From positions 654,124 through 718,123 of the forward strand of contig NZ_KE695649.1 in NCBI RefSeq assembly GCF_000454065.1: 64,000 nt of DNA, given 5' to 3'. Of this stretch, positions 32,546-42,247 are shown one piece after another (within the stretch, counting starts at the first letter, position 1; every line of letters begins with the position of its first letter). The DNA is from Brevibacillus thermoruber 423 (lineage in GTDB: Bacteria; Bacillota; Bacilli; Brevibacillales; Brevibacillaceae). The notes under the pieces are model-generated. The model had not been told where the DNA came from. It saw nothing but the letters and a program-made list of their open reading frames with translations, and searched no databases. The position numbers were made by a program, and so were the translations under genes.

Positions 32546-34801
32546 GTGTCAAGCAAAATGTTGGGGAAGTTGGAGACTGTCTTTTCCTACATGGCCCACT
32601 TTATTCTGCAATCCTGGCCGGAAAAGCGCCCAGGCATTCTTTTCTTGACAGATTCCGTCGGCCGTTTGCTCAACGTCATCAGGATGCAAGTCGGCCAAAC
32701 CTGGAATCCCAACGGACTTGACCTGCAAAAGGGCAGCTCGCTTTGCGGCGATGCCCGCTCGCCCGTATCCCGCGCCCTGCGTACGGGAGAGATCACGGTA
32801 TGTGTGGCGGACAGCGGTCCCCTGGTCTGGGGCGCGTTTCCGCTGTGCGAACGCGACGGGCGTGCCCGCGCCGTTATCGGCATGCTGGCCCCCCAGACGG
32901 AGGTAGACTTCGACTTCTGTTCCTTCATGCGCGGATTGGAACCGTTGATCCGGATGGGGTACGATGCCTACATTCAGCACGCCACCAGCGAAATCGTGAT
33001 GAACCTCGCCAGGCACGACAACACGAAGGACCTGCTGACCAGCTTGGTGGGGCAGATCGCGGACATCGTGGAAAAAGGGTACTGCTCCGCCGTCAGGCTG
33101 ACGGAAGCCGGAACGCTGAACAGCCGGGAGCTGGTGACCACCGAGCCGGCAGGCGAGGGGGACTGCCACATCAAGCAGGTGGCGGCCCGCCTGGGCGAGC
33201 GGATGATCACGCCGTCCGTGTGGGACGAGCACCGCACCGTCGTTTTTCCCATCTCCTGCGAAAACAGGCCGCTGTACGCGCTGTTTCTGCACCTCCCGCC
33301 TGACGAGCCGGACTGTGTGTACGACGAACGGGATGTCGCCTTCCTGCAGGAAGTAGGGGAAAAGGCGAGCTACGCCTTGTGGCGGACCATGGTCGCCGAT
33401 GCGCTGCGCCGCGAGGCCACCCAAAAGGATCTGCTGTATCAGTTGATGACCAGGATTCAGGCGTCCATCGACGTGGAAGACGTGCTGAGCGAGATCGTGA
33501 CCAGCATCCAGAAGCTCTATCCGACGGCTTTTGTCGAACTGTTTCTGACCGTGGAAACCAACGCCACCACACCCGTCAAACCCCTCTCCTTTCAGGACGA
33601 TGACGCGTCCACCAGCACGCGGGCGTACCTGGAGGGAAGACTGGTCGTCGATTGCGAAGAGCGCGACGGCATCCCAATGGCCGTGATCGCCGCGCCGCTG
33701 TTGGGCAAACAGGGCATTTACGGGGTGCTGCAGCTAACGGCCGAACGGCAGGCAGCACCGGGGCCGCAGGAGACGGAGTACGTCTCGATCCTGGCGGAGA
33801 CGGCGGGGAAAGCCTTTGAAAACGCCCAGCTCTACCAGCAGTCGCGCAACCTGATCCGGGAGCTGCGCCTGATCAACGAAATGGCACGGCAGTTGAACCG
33901 CAGCCTGAATCTGAAGGAAATCCTCGACTTTGTGACGAAGATGCTCCTGGAGACCTTCTCGGCCGAATTTGTCGCCATCCTGCGCAAACGGCCGGATGAA
34001 GACCGCTTCGAAGTCATCTCTTCATCGCTGCCCGCGTGTCACGGACGGCTGGTGTCCGCCTCCGAAAAACCGTTGGCGGATGCCGTGGCCGGCAAACAGG
34101 TGCTCATGCTCGCACAGCCCGGCGCCAAACCGCTGCCCTTTTCCCTGAAGCCCTGCGCGTCGCTGATGGGAGTGCCGCTGGTGGTGGAAGGAGAGCTGGG
34201 AGGCGTGCTGCTCGCTGCCGATTCCCGCCATCATTTCTTTGGTTTTGACGATTATAAACTGCTGGAGATCTTCGGGCAGCACGTCAGCCTGGCCATGACC
34301 AACGCCATGCTGCACAACGAAGTGGAGCGGATGGTGATCACCGACAACCTGACCGGTCTCTACACCCGGCGCCACCTGAACGACTGCGTGCGGTCGTCGC
34401 TGGAGAAAGACTGCTATGGTTCGCTCCTCTTGATCGACATCGACTATTTCAAAACGGTGAACGACACCTACGGGCATCAGGTGGGCGACGAAGTGCTGCT
34501 GCAGGTGTCCGAGCTGATTCGACGCAACATTCGTGAATCGGATATCCCGGCCCGCTGGGGCGGCGAAGAACTGGCGATCTACCTGCCGCGCGTGGACAAG
34601 GCGACCGCCCATGGCATCGCCGAGCGCATCCGCTCCCTGGTGGAGGCGGAAACCACTCCGCGGGTCACCATCTCCTGCGGCCTGGCAGCATGGAGCCGGG
34701 ACCTGCAGCCGCAGTTCAGCGTGGAGGAGCTGTTTCACCAGGCCGACGTCGCCTTGTACGAGGCGAAAAACAAAGGCAGAAACCAAGTGATTCTCGCGTA
34801 G
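32546..34801 (+). CDS. GAF-domain diguanylate cyclase
   Basis: A 751-residue cytoplasmic protein with no membrane segment. It has at least two GAF-like sensory domains (about residues 150-290 and 310-590, for example IPMAVIAAPLLGKQGIYGVL, SLMGVPLVVEGELGGVLLA) followed by a C-terminal GGDEF domain. The GGDEF part shows ITDNLTGLYTRRHL, LLIDIDYFKTVNDTYGHQVG and the active-site ARWGGEELAIYL. RESD lies five residues upstream of GGEEL, a complete inhibitory I-site. It should therefore make c-di-GMP under product inhibition. GTG 32546 follows GAGAGGG. The HD-GYP gene at 44873 could supply the opposing activity. Confidence 0.93.
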   Translation: MSSKMLGKLETVFSYMAHFILQSWPEKRPGILFLTDSVGRLLNVIRMQVGQTWNPNGLDLQKGSSLCGDARSPVSRALRTGEITVCVADSGPLVWGAFPLCERDGRARAVIGMLAPQTEVDFDFCSFMRGLEPLIRMGYDAYIQHATSEIVMNLARHDNTKDLLTSLVGQIADIVEKGYCSAVRLTEAGTLNSRELVTTEPAGEGDCHIKQVAARLGERMITPSVWDEHRTVVFPISCENRPLYALFLHLPPDEPDCVYDERDVAFLQEVGEKASYALWRTMVADALRREATQKDLLYQLMTRIQASIDVEDVLSEIVTSIQKLYPTAFVELFLTVETNATTPVKPLSFQDDDASTSTRAYLEGRLVVDCEERDGIPMAVIAAPLLGKQGIYGVLQLTAERQAAPGPQETEYVSILAETAGKAFENAQLYQQSRNLIRELRLINEMARQLNRSLNLKEILDFVTKMLLETFSAEFVAILRKRPDEDRFEVISSSLPACHGRLVSASEKPLADAVAGKQVLMLAQPGAKPLPFSLKPCASLMGVPLVVEGELGGVLLAADSRHHFFGFDDYKLLEIFGQHVSLAMTNAMLHNEVERMVITDNLTGLYTRRHLNDCVRSSLEKDCYGSLLLIDIDYFKTVNDTYGHQVGDEVLLQVSELIRRNIRESDIPARWGGEELAIYLPRVDKATAHGIAERIRSLVEAETTPRVTISCGLAAWSRDLQPQFSVEELFHQADVALYEAKNKGRNQVILA

Positions 34802-34828
34802 GAGCCGGACGAGGCTCTTTGCTTTTTC
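34802..34828 (+). terminator. terminator of the cyclase gene
   Basis: GAGCC / GGCTC short stem followed by TTTGCTTTTT. Confidence 0.6.
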
Positions 34829-34974
34829 TTCCTGGATCAGAGAGTGTGAACGTCCATGAGTCCGCTTCCTGATACAGCAAGAAAAGCATCCGCCGACGAT
34901 GAACCGGCTGCGCCGACAGGGACGTACAAGTCTTTCATAAAGACCCATACACAGACAGGACGGGGGAATGGCGA

Positions 34975-35970
34975 ATGGAAAGTGACAAGCACAAGCGAAT
35001 TGCGGAGCAAGTGGCGAATGGGGTGTACCGGCTGGAGATTCCCACTCCCTTTTCCGTCGGAGCGGTCAACGTCTATCTGGTGGAAGGGGAGCGTCTGACG
35101 CTGGTGGATGCCGGACCGCTGACCGAGGAGGCCTGGCAGGCGCTGACGGACGGACTGGACGAGATCGGATACCGGGTGGAAGCGATTGAACAGGTCATTT
35201 TGACCCACCATCACGTCGACCACTGCGGGCTGTTGGAACGGGTCCGTCAGGCGTCGGGAGCGCGCACCTACGCCCATCCGCTCGCCGTCCCGTACGTGGA
35301 GTGGCACGAACCGTTTCTCGCCTTTCACGACCGGTTTTTCCACGAGCTCTACCGGGAGAGCGGCGTGCCGGAGGAGAAGCTCTTCCTCATCCGGAAGTTC
35401 CACCAGTTGATGATGACGTTTTCGCAGCGCAGCCGCATCGACGGTTTGTTGAAGCACGAACAGACGGCGCCCCATCTGCCCGAGTGGCAGGTTCTCTACA
35501 CCCCGGGCCACTCGCAGAGCCATCTTTCCCTGTACCGGGCGGCCGATCGCGTCATGATCGCCGGGGATCACATCATCAAGCACATCTCTTCCAACGCCTT
35601 TGTCGAGCCGCCCCGTGACCAGTCGCGGGCCCGACCGCTGACCCTGGTGCAGTACCGGACGGCGCTTCAGATGTGCGCCGACATGGAGATCGACCTGGTG
35701 CTGTCCGGGCACGGCGAGCCGGTGACCAATCACCGCGAACTGATCCTGGCGCGATTGCAGAAAAACTGGGAGCGGACGGGCATGCTCCGCCGGTTCCTGG
35801 CTGACGGCGAAAAGACGGCCTACGAGCTGAACGCGCTTTTGTTTCCGTCGCTGTACGAAAAGGAACTGCCGCTCACGCTCTCGGAGACGCTGGGCCACAT
35901 CGACCTGTTGGCGATTCTGCACCAGGTGGAGATCAGGAAGAAGGACGGCGTGCTCTACTATTCCCTTTGA
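34975..35970 (+). CDS. MBL-fold metallohydrolase
   Basis: A 331-residue metallo-beta-lactamase-fold hydrolase of the glyoxalase II-like type. Metal ligands are seen in ILTHHHVDHCGLLER (HxHxDH), YTPGHSQSHLSLYR, MIAGDHIIKHIS and LSGHGEPVTNH. A C-terminal winged-helix-like segment resembles the LACTB2-like subgroup. ATG 34975 follows GGGGG. No signal peptide. The substrate is unknown. Confidence 0.9.
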   Translation: MESDKHKRIAEQVANGVYRLEIPTPFSVGAVNVYLVEGERLTLVDAGPLTEEAWQALTDGLDEIGYRVEAIEQVILTHHHVDHCGLLERVRQASGARTYAHPLAVPYVEWHEPFLAFHDRFFHELYRESGVPEEKLFLIRKFHQLMMTFSQRSRIDGLLKHEQTAPHLPEWQVLYTPGHSQSHLSLYRAADRVMIAGDHIIKHISSNAFVEPPRDQSRARPLTLVQYRTALQMCADMEIDLVLSGHGEPVTNHRELILARLQKNWERTGMLRRFLADGEKTAYELNALLFPSLYEKELPLTLSETLGHIDLLAILHQVEIRKKDGVLYYSL

Positions 35971-36035
35971 CCTGCCAGCAGAATAAGCCTTTTCTTCCTC
36001 GGAAACCCTAATGGCGACGAGGAGGAGGGACGAAC

Positions 36036-36911
36036 ATGCGCAAAGCGTGGAACTTCATATTCTTGCCCCTGCTGTGCGCGGCGCTGGCGGGCTGCAACAC
36101 GATGGGGGCCAGGCCAAACGCGGCAGCCGCCTTTGACCAGGTCCGCGACCGTTTTGCGGAGCAGGAGGCGTTTGCGTTTTACGGCCAGACCAAGCTGCTG
36201 ACAGGGGATACCGCCAACGGAAACGTCGTCAGTTTCTCCGGGCGGAAGCATGGGGACGGAATCCTGATGAATGTGAATCTGTCGCAGCCTGAACGGAAAC
36301 GGGTGAACACCCTGTCGCTTTTGTCCAGGCAGCAGCGGCTGTACGTCAAGCAGGGCAGCGACCGGGAGTGGAAGAGCGTGGGCCGCGACGGGTCATTTCG
36401 CCAGGAGTTGAACAACTGGGACCCGGTCTTTGCCTTCCGACAGATGGACGAGTTGAAAAAGAGCGTACTGCCGCTGACCGACCGCAATACGGCAGACGAC
36501 ATCGAAGCGGTGCGGGTGCTGCTGGACTCGACGAGGCTGAAGAATTGGCTGGCGGAACAAATGAAGGAGCAGGCGGGTCCGCATGTCCAGTCCGCCCATC
36601 AGCCGCGGCTCAAGCTGGCGATGATGCTCTCCGACGGCGCGTGGAGAGCGCCCCGGCAGGGAGCGGCCATCCAGGCGGCGGAGCCGAACGTTGACGAGAT
36701 AATCGACCAGATGGAGCTGGAGGCGGAGTACACCGTGTATTACAACAAGACCACCATGCTGCCCACCAGTCTGGTGATGTCCATCCGCTCCGAGTACGAC
36801 GCCAACAACCAGCGGGTGCTGGAGCACGCCCAGGTGGAGACGTTTCTGCAAAACTACGGACAAGTTCCGCCGCTGCCGGAGCCGACGAGCGCGGAGAAAA
36901 CGGCAAAGTGA
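36036..36911 (+). CDS. putative lipoprotein
   Basis: A 291-residue exported lipoprotein: FIFLPLLCAALAGCNTMG contains the lipobox LAGC, with the lipid-modified Cys at about residue 20. The mature part has no recognisable enzyme motif; it is beta-rich with MLPTSLVMSIRSEYD near the C-terminus, resembling LolA/LppX-like folds, but this is not certain. GGAGGAGGGACGAAC precedes ATG 36036. Terminator at 36925. Confidence 0.85.
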   Translation: MRKAWNFIFLPLLCAALAGCNTMGARPNAAAAFDQVRDRFAEQEAFAFYGQTKLLTGDTANGNVVSFSGRKHGDGILMNVNLSQPERKRVNTLSLLSRQQRLYVKQGSDREWKSVGRDGSFRQELNNWDPVFAFRQMDELKKSVLPLTDRNTADDIEAVRVLLDSTRLKNWLAEQMKEQAGPHVQSAHQPRLKLAMMLSDGAWRAPRQGAAIQAAEPNVDEIIDQMELEAEYTVYYNKTTMLPTSLVMSIRSEYDANNQRVLEHAQVETFLQNYGQVPPLPEPTSAEKTAK

Positions 36912-36924
36912 GGGAATGGAAGCA

Positions 36925-36965
36925 GGCGTTCACGTGCCGCAGGTGCGGTGTGTGAACGCCTTTTT
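36925..36965 (+). terminator. terminator of the lipoprotein gene
   Basis: GGCGTTCAC / GTGAACGCC followed by TTTTT. Confidence 0.85.
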
Positions 36966-37180
36966 GCGCGGGGCGGGGCGTCGCGGCAGCCGCACCATGT
37001 GCGGTCGTGCCGCTTTCGCGTACTTGCTAAAATTGGCAGGAGGAACTCTGGAAAACTTTGTCGAACTATCTACAGGACTATCTGTTTGTTGGCGAATGGT
37101 CTGTACAAGGGAATTTGCCTGAGCGGCCTTGCTGCCCGGTTCGGATTTGCGATGGCCGGAACAGGAGAGGGGAATGGCGA

Positions 37181-37789
37181 ATGGATCAGACCAAACTGCG
37201 CATTCTGTCGGCAGCGGCCAAGCTGTTTGACATACACGGCTACCACGGCACGTCCGTGCGTCAGATCGCGGAAGAAGCGCGGGTGAACGTCGCGCTCATT
37301 TCCTACCACTTCCGGGGAAAACAGGGCGTGCTGGAGACGCTGATCGCCTCATACTTCGAGACGCTGTTTCGTCTGCTGGAAAATCGGGAAAAAGAAGACA
37401 GCGGACTGCCTTCCATGGAACGGCTGGAGCGGGTGATTCGCCTCTACCTGTCGTTTCAGCGGGAGCACGCGCCCATCACCCGGCTGATTCAGCGCGAATT
37501 GAGCGTGGAGTCCATGCTGGCGCGGGAAGTGATGACGCTGTACCTGAGCCGCTGGAAGCACGGCATCGCCAACGTGATCGAAGAAGGAATCGCTGCGGGA
37601 GAGTTTCGCGTCGTGCCGGTGGATCGCATCGCCCTGGCCACGGCCAGCCAGCTCATTTATCCGTTTTTGCAGCCGCAATCGGTGCGGGAAGTCTACTATC
37701 TGGAGCCGGCCTCGGAGGAGTTTGCGGAATGGCTGCTCGTCTCCGTCATGCGCTATCTGGAGGCGTGGCTGCTCCCGGCTCGCGGGTAA
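37181..37789 (+). CDS. refZ: TetR-family regulator, probably RefZ
   Basis: A 202-residue TetR protein. The HTH is KLRILSAAAKLFDIHGYHGT and SVRQIAEEARVNVALISYHF. The ligand/dimer domain includes LIQRELSVESMLAREVMTLY. RefZ (YttP) links division-site choice to chromosome position in Bacillus; its gene lies near ezrA, nifZ and thiI there. Here an EzrA-like gene follows 42 bases later, and the cysteine desulfurase-thiI pair is in the same window, supporting the call. ATG 37181 follows AGGAGAGGGG. Confidence 0.75.
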   Translation: MDQTKLRILSAAAKLFDIHGYHGTSVRQIAEEARVNVALISYHFRGKQGVLETLIASYFETLFRLLENREKEDSGLPSMERLERVIRLYLSFQREHAPITRLIQRELSVESMLAREVMTLYLSRWKHGIANVIEEGIAAGEFRVVPVDRIALATASQLIYPFLQPQSVREVYYLEPASEEFAEWLLVSVMRYLEAWLLPARG

Positions 37790-37831
37790 GCCGGCTCGCG
37801 CCACTCGAGAATTTTACGCTAAGGGGTTGTC

Positions 37832-40435
37832 ATGACCGTGAAAAGAAAATGGGTCCTGCTCTGTCTGGCAGGCATGCTGTTATATGCCAATCCGGCGATG
37901 GCTACGCCGTTTCCGGACAAAACGGACGAAGTGATTCAAGACGCCGACGGCTATCTGAAACAGAACGAGCGGCAGAGCGCTGCCGAAGCGATCAGGCAGC
38001 TCGGCGGCAACTACAAGGTGGTGGTTGTCGAAAGCACCCAGCCGGAGGCCCAAACGCCCGACGAATACGCGAAAAAGCTGTACGACAACTACAACCTGCC
38101 CGAGGACACCCTGATGATCGTGCTCGACATCAACACCCAACAGCTTGGGGTGCACGCCGGACCCGCGCTGGAGGCAAAAGGGGCCACCCCGGACATGCTG
38201 CGCGAAAAGGTGGCGGCCTACTATGAACCGTTCCGCGTGGAAAAACAGTACCTGCAGGGGATCCAGGCGTTTCTGGCGGAAGTCAAGGGAGAATTGGAAG
38301 GGATGAAAAACAAGACGGGCGCAGCGGCAGGTTCCCCTGACGCTGCCCAGCCGTCCGCTCCGGCGGCGAAGCCGGAGGAACAATCGGATGCGGGCCTGCC
38401 CTGGTGGCTGTACGGGATCGGCGCGGTCTTTGCCGCTCTCTCCGCTGCGCTGGTGTACGCGATGATCCGCCGCCGCGCCATTTTTGCCCAGGTGGATGCG
38501 GTGGAGGAGTGGAAGGACGAACTGGTGGAAAAAATCAACGTCATCGAGGTGGACAAGCCGCTGCGCCGTTCCCGCGGCAAGACCGAGGAGCGGTACATGC
38601 ATCTGGCCGACCGGAAGGAAAACCTGCTGCGCATCCGCATCCCCGACGTGGAGATGATGATTCTGGACGCGGAGGAGGCGTGCGACCGCTTCCGCTTCCA
38701 ACTGGCGCTCGGCCTGCTGGCGGAAGCGCGGGACATGCTCGGCGCCATCGAGCAGGAACTGGAGGAACTGAAGACAGATACCACCCAGGTGGTCGCCACG
38801 AAAAAGGAAAGCAAGCTGGCCATTCCGGAAATCGGCAAGCAGGTGGAGCAGGTGGAACGGCGCCTGTCCGACCTGCGTCTGGAGTACGGGCTGTCGTTCC
38901 ACGAACTGAAGACGGCGCTGGATGAGGTGGAAACCATGCGCGCCAAGATCAAGGAAGCGCGCGCGGACGGCGACGACGTGCTGGCCTACGACATCACGCT
39001 GAAGGCGCAGAAGCTTCTGGGCACGCTGGCGAGCGACCTGGAGCGGATTCCGGCGCTGATCGGACGCGTGTTGAAGGAGATGCCGGAAGAGTTCAAGCAG
39101 TTGGAGGAGGGCATCATCCAGGCGACGGGCGACGGGTACGATCTGAACCGGGACCCGCTGGAAGGCTCCCTGCTGCAGGCCAAGCAGCTCATCAACGCGG
39201 CGAAGTCGGCTTTGGAAGAGGGAAGCCTGGACATGGTGGAGACCCATGTCAAAGCGTTTGACGTGCTGATTGACAATACGTACCAGAATATCGAGAACAT
39301 GGTCCTGAGCCAACGGCAGGCGGCAGCGACCGTTTCCGCGGCGGAACCGGAGGAATGGGAGCAGGCTGGCGGTGAGCCGGATGGGAGCATCGGACACGTC
39401 TCTTCTGATGAGATGCCGATCGAGGCGGCGGCGGTGGTTGACCGTTCGGCGGCACCTGCGGCTGCTCTCGCCGATACGGCAGCGGCGGCCATTTCCGCGG
39501 CGGCGGCTGAAACCGCATCGGGAGCCGCCGCATTGGGCGCAGCAGGACATGTCTGGACAGGAGAAGGAGAGGAACGGACACCTGCGGCACCGGGGCGCGT
39601 TGAAGCCCGGCGGGAGGAAGGCGGTGTCTCCCTCTCCGCAGCGGCGGACGAGGCGCTGACCCAGGCGGAGCGGGAATGGCTGTTTGACACGCCGGCTGCC
39701 CTGGGCGGAACGAAATCGGCTGGTGTCAGGGAAAAGGCGGACGACCGGCATGCGGGGGGCATTGCTGTCCGGGAACACCCGGCTGCCCGTCCCGGTGAGA
39801 ACCCGGCGCTTCAAGCCGAGGAACGCATGGCTGCCAGCCATATGGAAGAACCGGCGGACCAGGAGGACGCAGAATTTGAACTGGTGATTCCCAAGGACCA
39901 CGATACGCGGGAAGAGGCGGAAGCGGAGGAGCAGCCGGTACCAGAGCGGCTGGTCATCGAGACGGAGGATGACGCCCTCGACGAGCTGGAGCGAATCTCC
40001 GGCACGCTGGTGCGGCTTCGCCAGGAGATCAAGCGGAGCTACCTGCCGGGGATTCCGGCCCGGTTGAAATACCTGTTTGAAGACGTGGTGCAGATCCTTG
40101 CGCGGATCAAGGCGATGATGGAGCAGTACCGCTACGATCTGGACGAGGTGGCCATCCTGATCAATGAAGCCAATGAACTGCTGCTGGAGACGGAGCGTCT
40201 GGCGGAAATGACGATCTCCACCTGCCAAAAGGCGGAGGGAGCGATCCAGTATACCAACCGCTACCGCCGCCAAAACCGGCAGGTGGATGACATGCTGACC
40301 AAAGCTGAGCAGGCGTTTCGCCAACTGGCGTTCGACGAGGCGTACCAGCTTGCGGAGGCAGCCCGCCTGATCGTGGAAGGGGCATCCGAAGAGCCGGAAA
40401 AAGGATGGCTCTTGCGGCGCAAGAAAAAGGGGTGA
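37832..40435 (+). CDS. TPM-domain / EzrA-like septation ring regulator fusion
   Basis: An 867-residue membrane protein. It has a signal sequence (residues 1-24), an extracytoplasmic TPM (DUF477) domain at about 30-150 (VIQDADGYLKQNERQSAAEA, LYDNYNLPEDTLMIVLDIN), an Ala/Pro-rich linker, one transmembrane helix at about 189-212 and then long cytoplasmic coiled coils with EzrA-like spectrin repeats. These are split by an Ala/Glu-rich low-complexity insert (about 490-700). Classical EzrA is about 560 residues with a short N-terminus outside. Position after refZ supports a Z-ring regulator role; the TPM domain adds an external sensor or wall contact. The exact function is inferred. Confidence 0.8.
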   Translation: MTVKRKWVLLCLAGMLLYANPAMATPFPDKTDEVIQDADGYLKQNERQSAAEAIRQLGGNYKVVVVESTQPEAQTPDEYAKKLYDNYNLPEDTLMIVLDINTQQLGVHAGPALEAKGATPDMLREKVAAYYEPFRVEKQYLQGIQAFLAEVKGELEGMKNKTGAAAGSPDAAQPSAPAAKPEEQSDAGLPWWLYGIGAVFAALSAALVYAMIRRRAIFAQVDAVEEWKDELVEKINVIEVDKPLRRSRGKTEERYMHLADRKENLLRIRIPDVEMMILDAEEACDRFRFQLALGLLAEARDMLGAIEQELEELKTDTTQVVATKKESKLAIPEIGKQVEQVERRLSDLRLEYGLSFHELKTALDEVETMRAKIKEARADGDDVLAYDITLKAQKLLGTLASDLERIPALIGRVLKEMPEEFKQLEEGIIQATGDGYDLNRDPLEGSLLQAKQLINAAKSALEEGSLDMVETHVKAFDVLIDNTYQNIENMVLSQRQAAATVSAAEPEEWEQAGGEPDGSIGHVSSDEMPIEAAAVVDRSAAPAAALADTAAAAISAAAAETASGAAALGAAGHVWTGEGEERTPAAPGRVEARREEGGVSLSAAADEALTQAEREWLFDTPAALGGTKSAGVREKADDRHAGGIAVREHPAARPGENPALQAEERMAASHMEEPADQEDAEFELVIPKDHDTREEAEAEEQPVPERLVIETEDDALDELERISGTLVRLRQEIKRSYLPGIPARLKYLFEDVVQILARIKAMMEQYRYDLDEVAILINEANELLLETERLAEMTISTCQKAEGAIQYTNRYRRQNRQVDDMLTKAEQAFRQLAFDEAYQLAEAARLIVEGASEEPEKGWLLRRKKKG

Positions 40436-40442
40436 GGTGCGG

Positions 40443-40640
40443 ATGATGCTCCCCCTGTTTCTCTTCGCCGTCGGCCTGCTTCTGATGTGGCAGCCCCGCA
40501 CCAAACGCTGGCGCGCCCGCCTGCTCGCCCACTTCAATGGCGACGAGCGGCGCGTCAGGCAGCGGGCCCATACCTTTTTTCTCCTGGGCTTCGCCTTCAT
40601 CCTGTCGGCGCTGGCCTACCTGTACCGGCTGACCGTGTAG
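40443..40640 (+). CDS. small two-helix membrane protein
   Basis: A 65-residue protein with hydrophobic helices at residues 2-16 (LPLFLFAVGLLLMW) and 45-62 (FFLLGFAFILSALAYLY) joined by a basic linker (RTKRWRARLLAHFNGDERRVR). GAGGTGCGG precedes ATG 40443; GTG 40437 is an alternative. It directly follows the TPM-EzrA gene (2-8 bases) and is probably co-translated with it. The function is unknown. Confidence 0.75.
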   Translation: MMLPLFLFAVGLLLMWQPRTKRWRARLLAHFNGDERRVRQRAHTFFLLGFAFILSALAYLYRLTV

Positions 40641-40691
40641 GGACAGCCGCCCGCAGACAATAACGGACGCCGGGATGTAAAGTCGGAAGGC

Positions 40692-40729
40692 AAAAAAAAG
40701 GGGAGCGCCGACTGTTTCATCGACGCCCC
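40692..40729 (-). terminator. terminator-like hairpin
   Basis: GGGGAGCG..CGACGCCCC-type imperfect stem with eight A on the plus side, so it would work on the minus strand. Confidence 0.5.
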
Positions 40730-40759
40730 ATGTAGGAAGATAAAGGGAGTAGAGGTGTG

Positions 40760-40805
40760 AGAACCCCGCAACTAGGGGGAGTAGGGGTTCTGCTCACTCT
40801 TTTTC
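40760..40805 (+). terminator. terminator of the ezrA-like operon
   Basis: AGAACCCC / GGGGTTCT followed by CTCACTCTTTTT. Confidence 0.75.
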
Positions 40806-40853
40806 CGAAGAAAAGAGTACCTGCTCCATAGTTTTCCCGTTTTCTCCCAATTC

Positions 40854-40886
40854 AAACCTCTTCGTCTCAAAACGAAGAGGTTTTTT
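40854..40886. terminator. bidirectional terminator before the flavoprotein gene end
   Basis: AACCTCTTCGT / ACGAAGAGGTTTTTT. The 249-base gap 40641-40889 holds three hairpins and no gene. Confidence 0.9.
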
Positions 40887-40889
40887 CCG

Positions 40890-42170
40890 TTACGCCGTCC
40901 CCAACGCCATCCGTGCGCTGTGGGTGCCGGCCACGAAGCCGGAGGAGAAGGCGATGGTGATGTTGTATCCGCCGGTGTGGGCGTGCACATCCATCACTTC
41001 GCCGGCAAAAAACAGCCCGGTCATCCGCTTTGACTGCATGGTCCGGGGATCGATCTCCTTGACGCTGACGCCGCCCCCCGTGATGAACGCCTCTTCGAGC
41101 GACAGGGTGCCGGTCACGGTCAGGGGAAACGCCTTGATCAGCCGGACCAGGGCCATCCACTGCTGTTTGCCCATGTGGTTTCCGGTTTGGTCCTCCGGGA
41201 TGGCGGCCATCGCCAGCAGCAGCGGAATCATCCGTTCCGGCAGATAGCCTTTCAGCACGTTTTTCGCCGCTTTTTTCGGCTGGTCCTCCAGGAGGCGCCA
41301 GCTTTCCTCGGCCACTTCGTCAAGGTGCTTCGCCGGCATCAGGTCGATGGTGAGCTGCAGCGGTGCGTCGCCCTGCTTCCGTTTCGTCACCGAGACGTAA
41401 TGGCCCATGCGCAGGGCGGCCGGCCCGGAGATGCCAAAGTGGGTGAAAATCATGTCGCCTTCCTGGGTGGTTACCCTTTTGCCTTTGGCGTCGTAAAGCG
41501 TCAATGCCACATCGCGCAGGGACAGCCCCTGCAGCGACTTGTCCCGGATGAACGGGTCACTCGCCACCAGCGGCACTTCCGTGGGATACAGTTCGGTGAC
41601 GGTGTGCCCCGCTTCCCGCGCCCAGGCGTAGCCGTCTCCGGTGGAACCGGTTTGCGGAACGGAGCATCCCCCGACGGCGATCACCACACAGGGGGCGTGG
41701 AGCCGCTCGCCGCTACGGAGCTGTACCCCGCAGGTGCGGCCGTCCGCGTACAGGACGCGCTCCACCGGACTGTTCAGGCGAATCTGCACCCCCTGCCGCT
41801 TCATCCGCTCGATCAGCGCATTAGCCACGGTAATCGCCTTGTCGGTGACGGGAAACATCCGGCCGCGGTCTTCTTCCTTCAGGGCGACGCCCATCTCTTC
41901 GAAGAAGCGGATGATCTCCCGGTTGCCGAACTGGGCAAACGCGCTGTACATGAACCGGCCATTGCCCGGCATCTGCTTGATCAGCTCGTCCATGTCCTTG
42001 GCGTTGGTCACGTTGCAGCGCCCGCCGCCGGAGATGATCAGCTTGCGTCCCAGCTTGGCCCCTTTTTCCACCAGGCAGACCCGCGCTCCTTCCCCGGAGG
42101 CGGCGATCGCAGCCATCAGCCCGGCCGGTCCGCCGCCGATGACGATCACGTCGTATTCGCTTGCCTTCAT
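40890..42170 (-). CDS. FAD-dependent oxidoreductase, HI0933/BaiN family
   Basis: A 426-residue flavoprotein. YDVIVIGGGPAGLMAAIAAS is the FAD-binding Rossmann motif, followed by the family-specific LGRKLIISGGGRCNVTNA. The C-terminal GGVSVKEIDPRTMQSKRM and GLFFAGEVMDVHAHTGG match the second dinucleotide region. ATG 42170 follows AAAGGACGAG. Members are predicted NAD(P)/FAD reductases; the physiological substrate is usually unknown. Confidence 0.93.
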   Translation of the reverse strand: MKASEYDVIVIGGGPAGLMAAIAASGEGARVCLVEKGAKLGRKLIISGGGRCNVTNAKDMDELIKQMPGNGRFMYSAFAQFGNREIIRFFEEMGVALKEEDRGRMFPVTDKAITVANALIERMKRQGVQIRLNSPVERVLYADGRTCGVQLRSGERLHAPCVVIAVGGCSVPQTGSTGDGYAWAREAGHTVTELYPTEVPLVASDPFIRDKSLQGLSLRDVALTLYDAKGKRVTTQEGDMIFTHFGISGPAALRMGHYVSVTKRKQGDAPLQLTIDLMPAKHLDEVAEESWRLLEDQPKKAAKNVLKGYLPERMIPLLLAMAAIPEDQTGNHMGKQQWMALVRLIKAFPLTVTGTLSLEEAFITGGGVSVKEIDPRTMQSKRMTGLFFAGEVMDVHAHTGGYNITIAFSSGFVAGTHSARMALGTA

Positions 42171-42247
42171 GTCTTCTCGTCCTTTGTCGTTGTGATAAAT
42201 GGCATCTCCCATTGTACCACAGCAAAAGGACGAGCGCTTTCGCCCGT

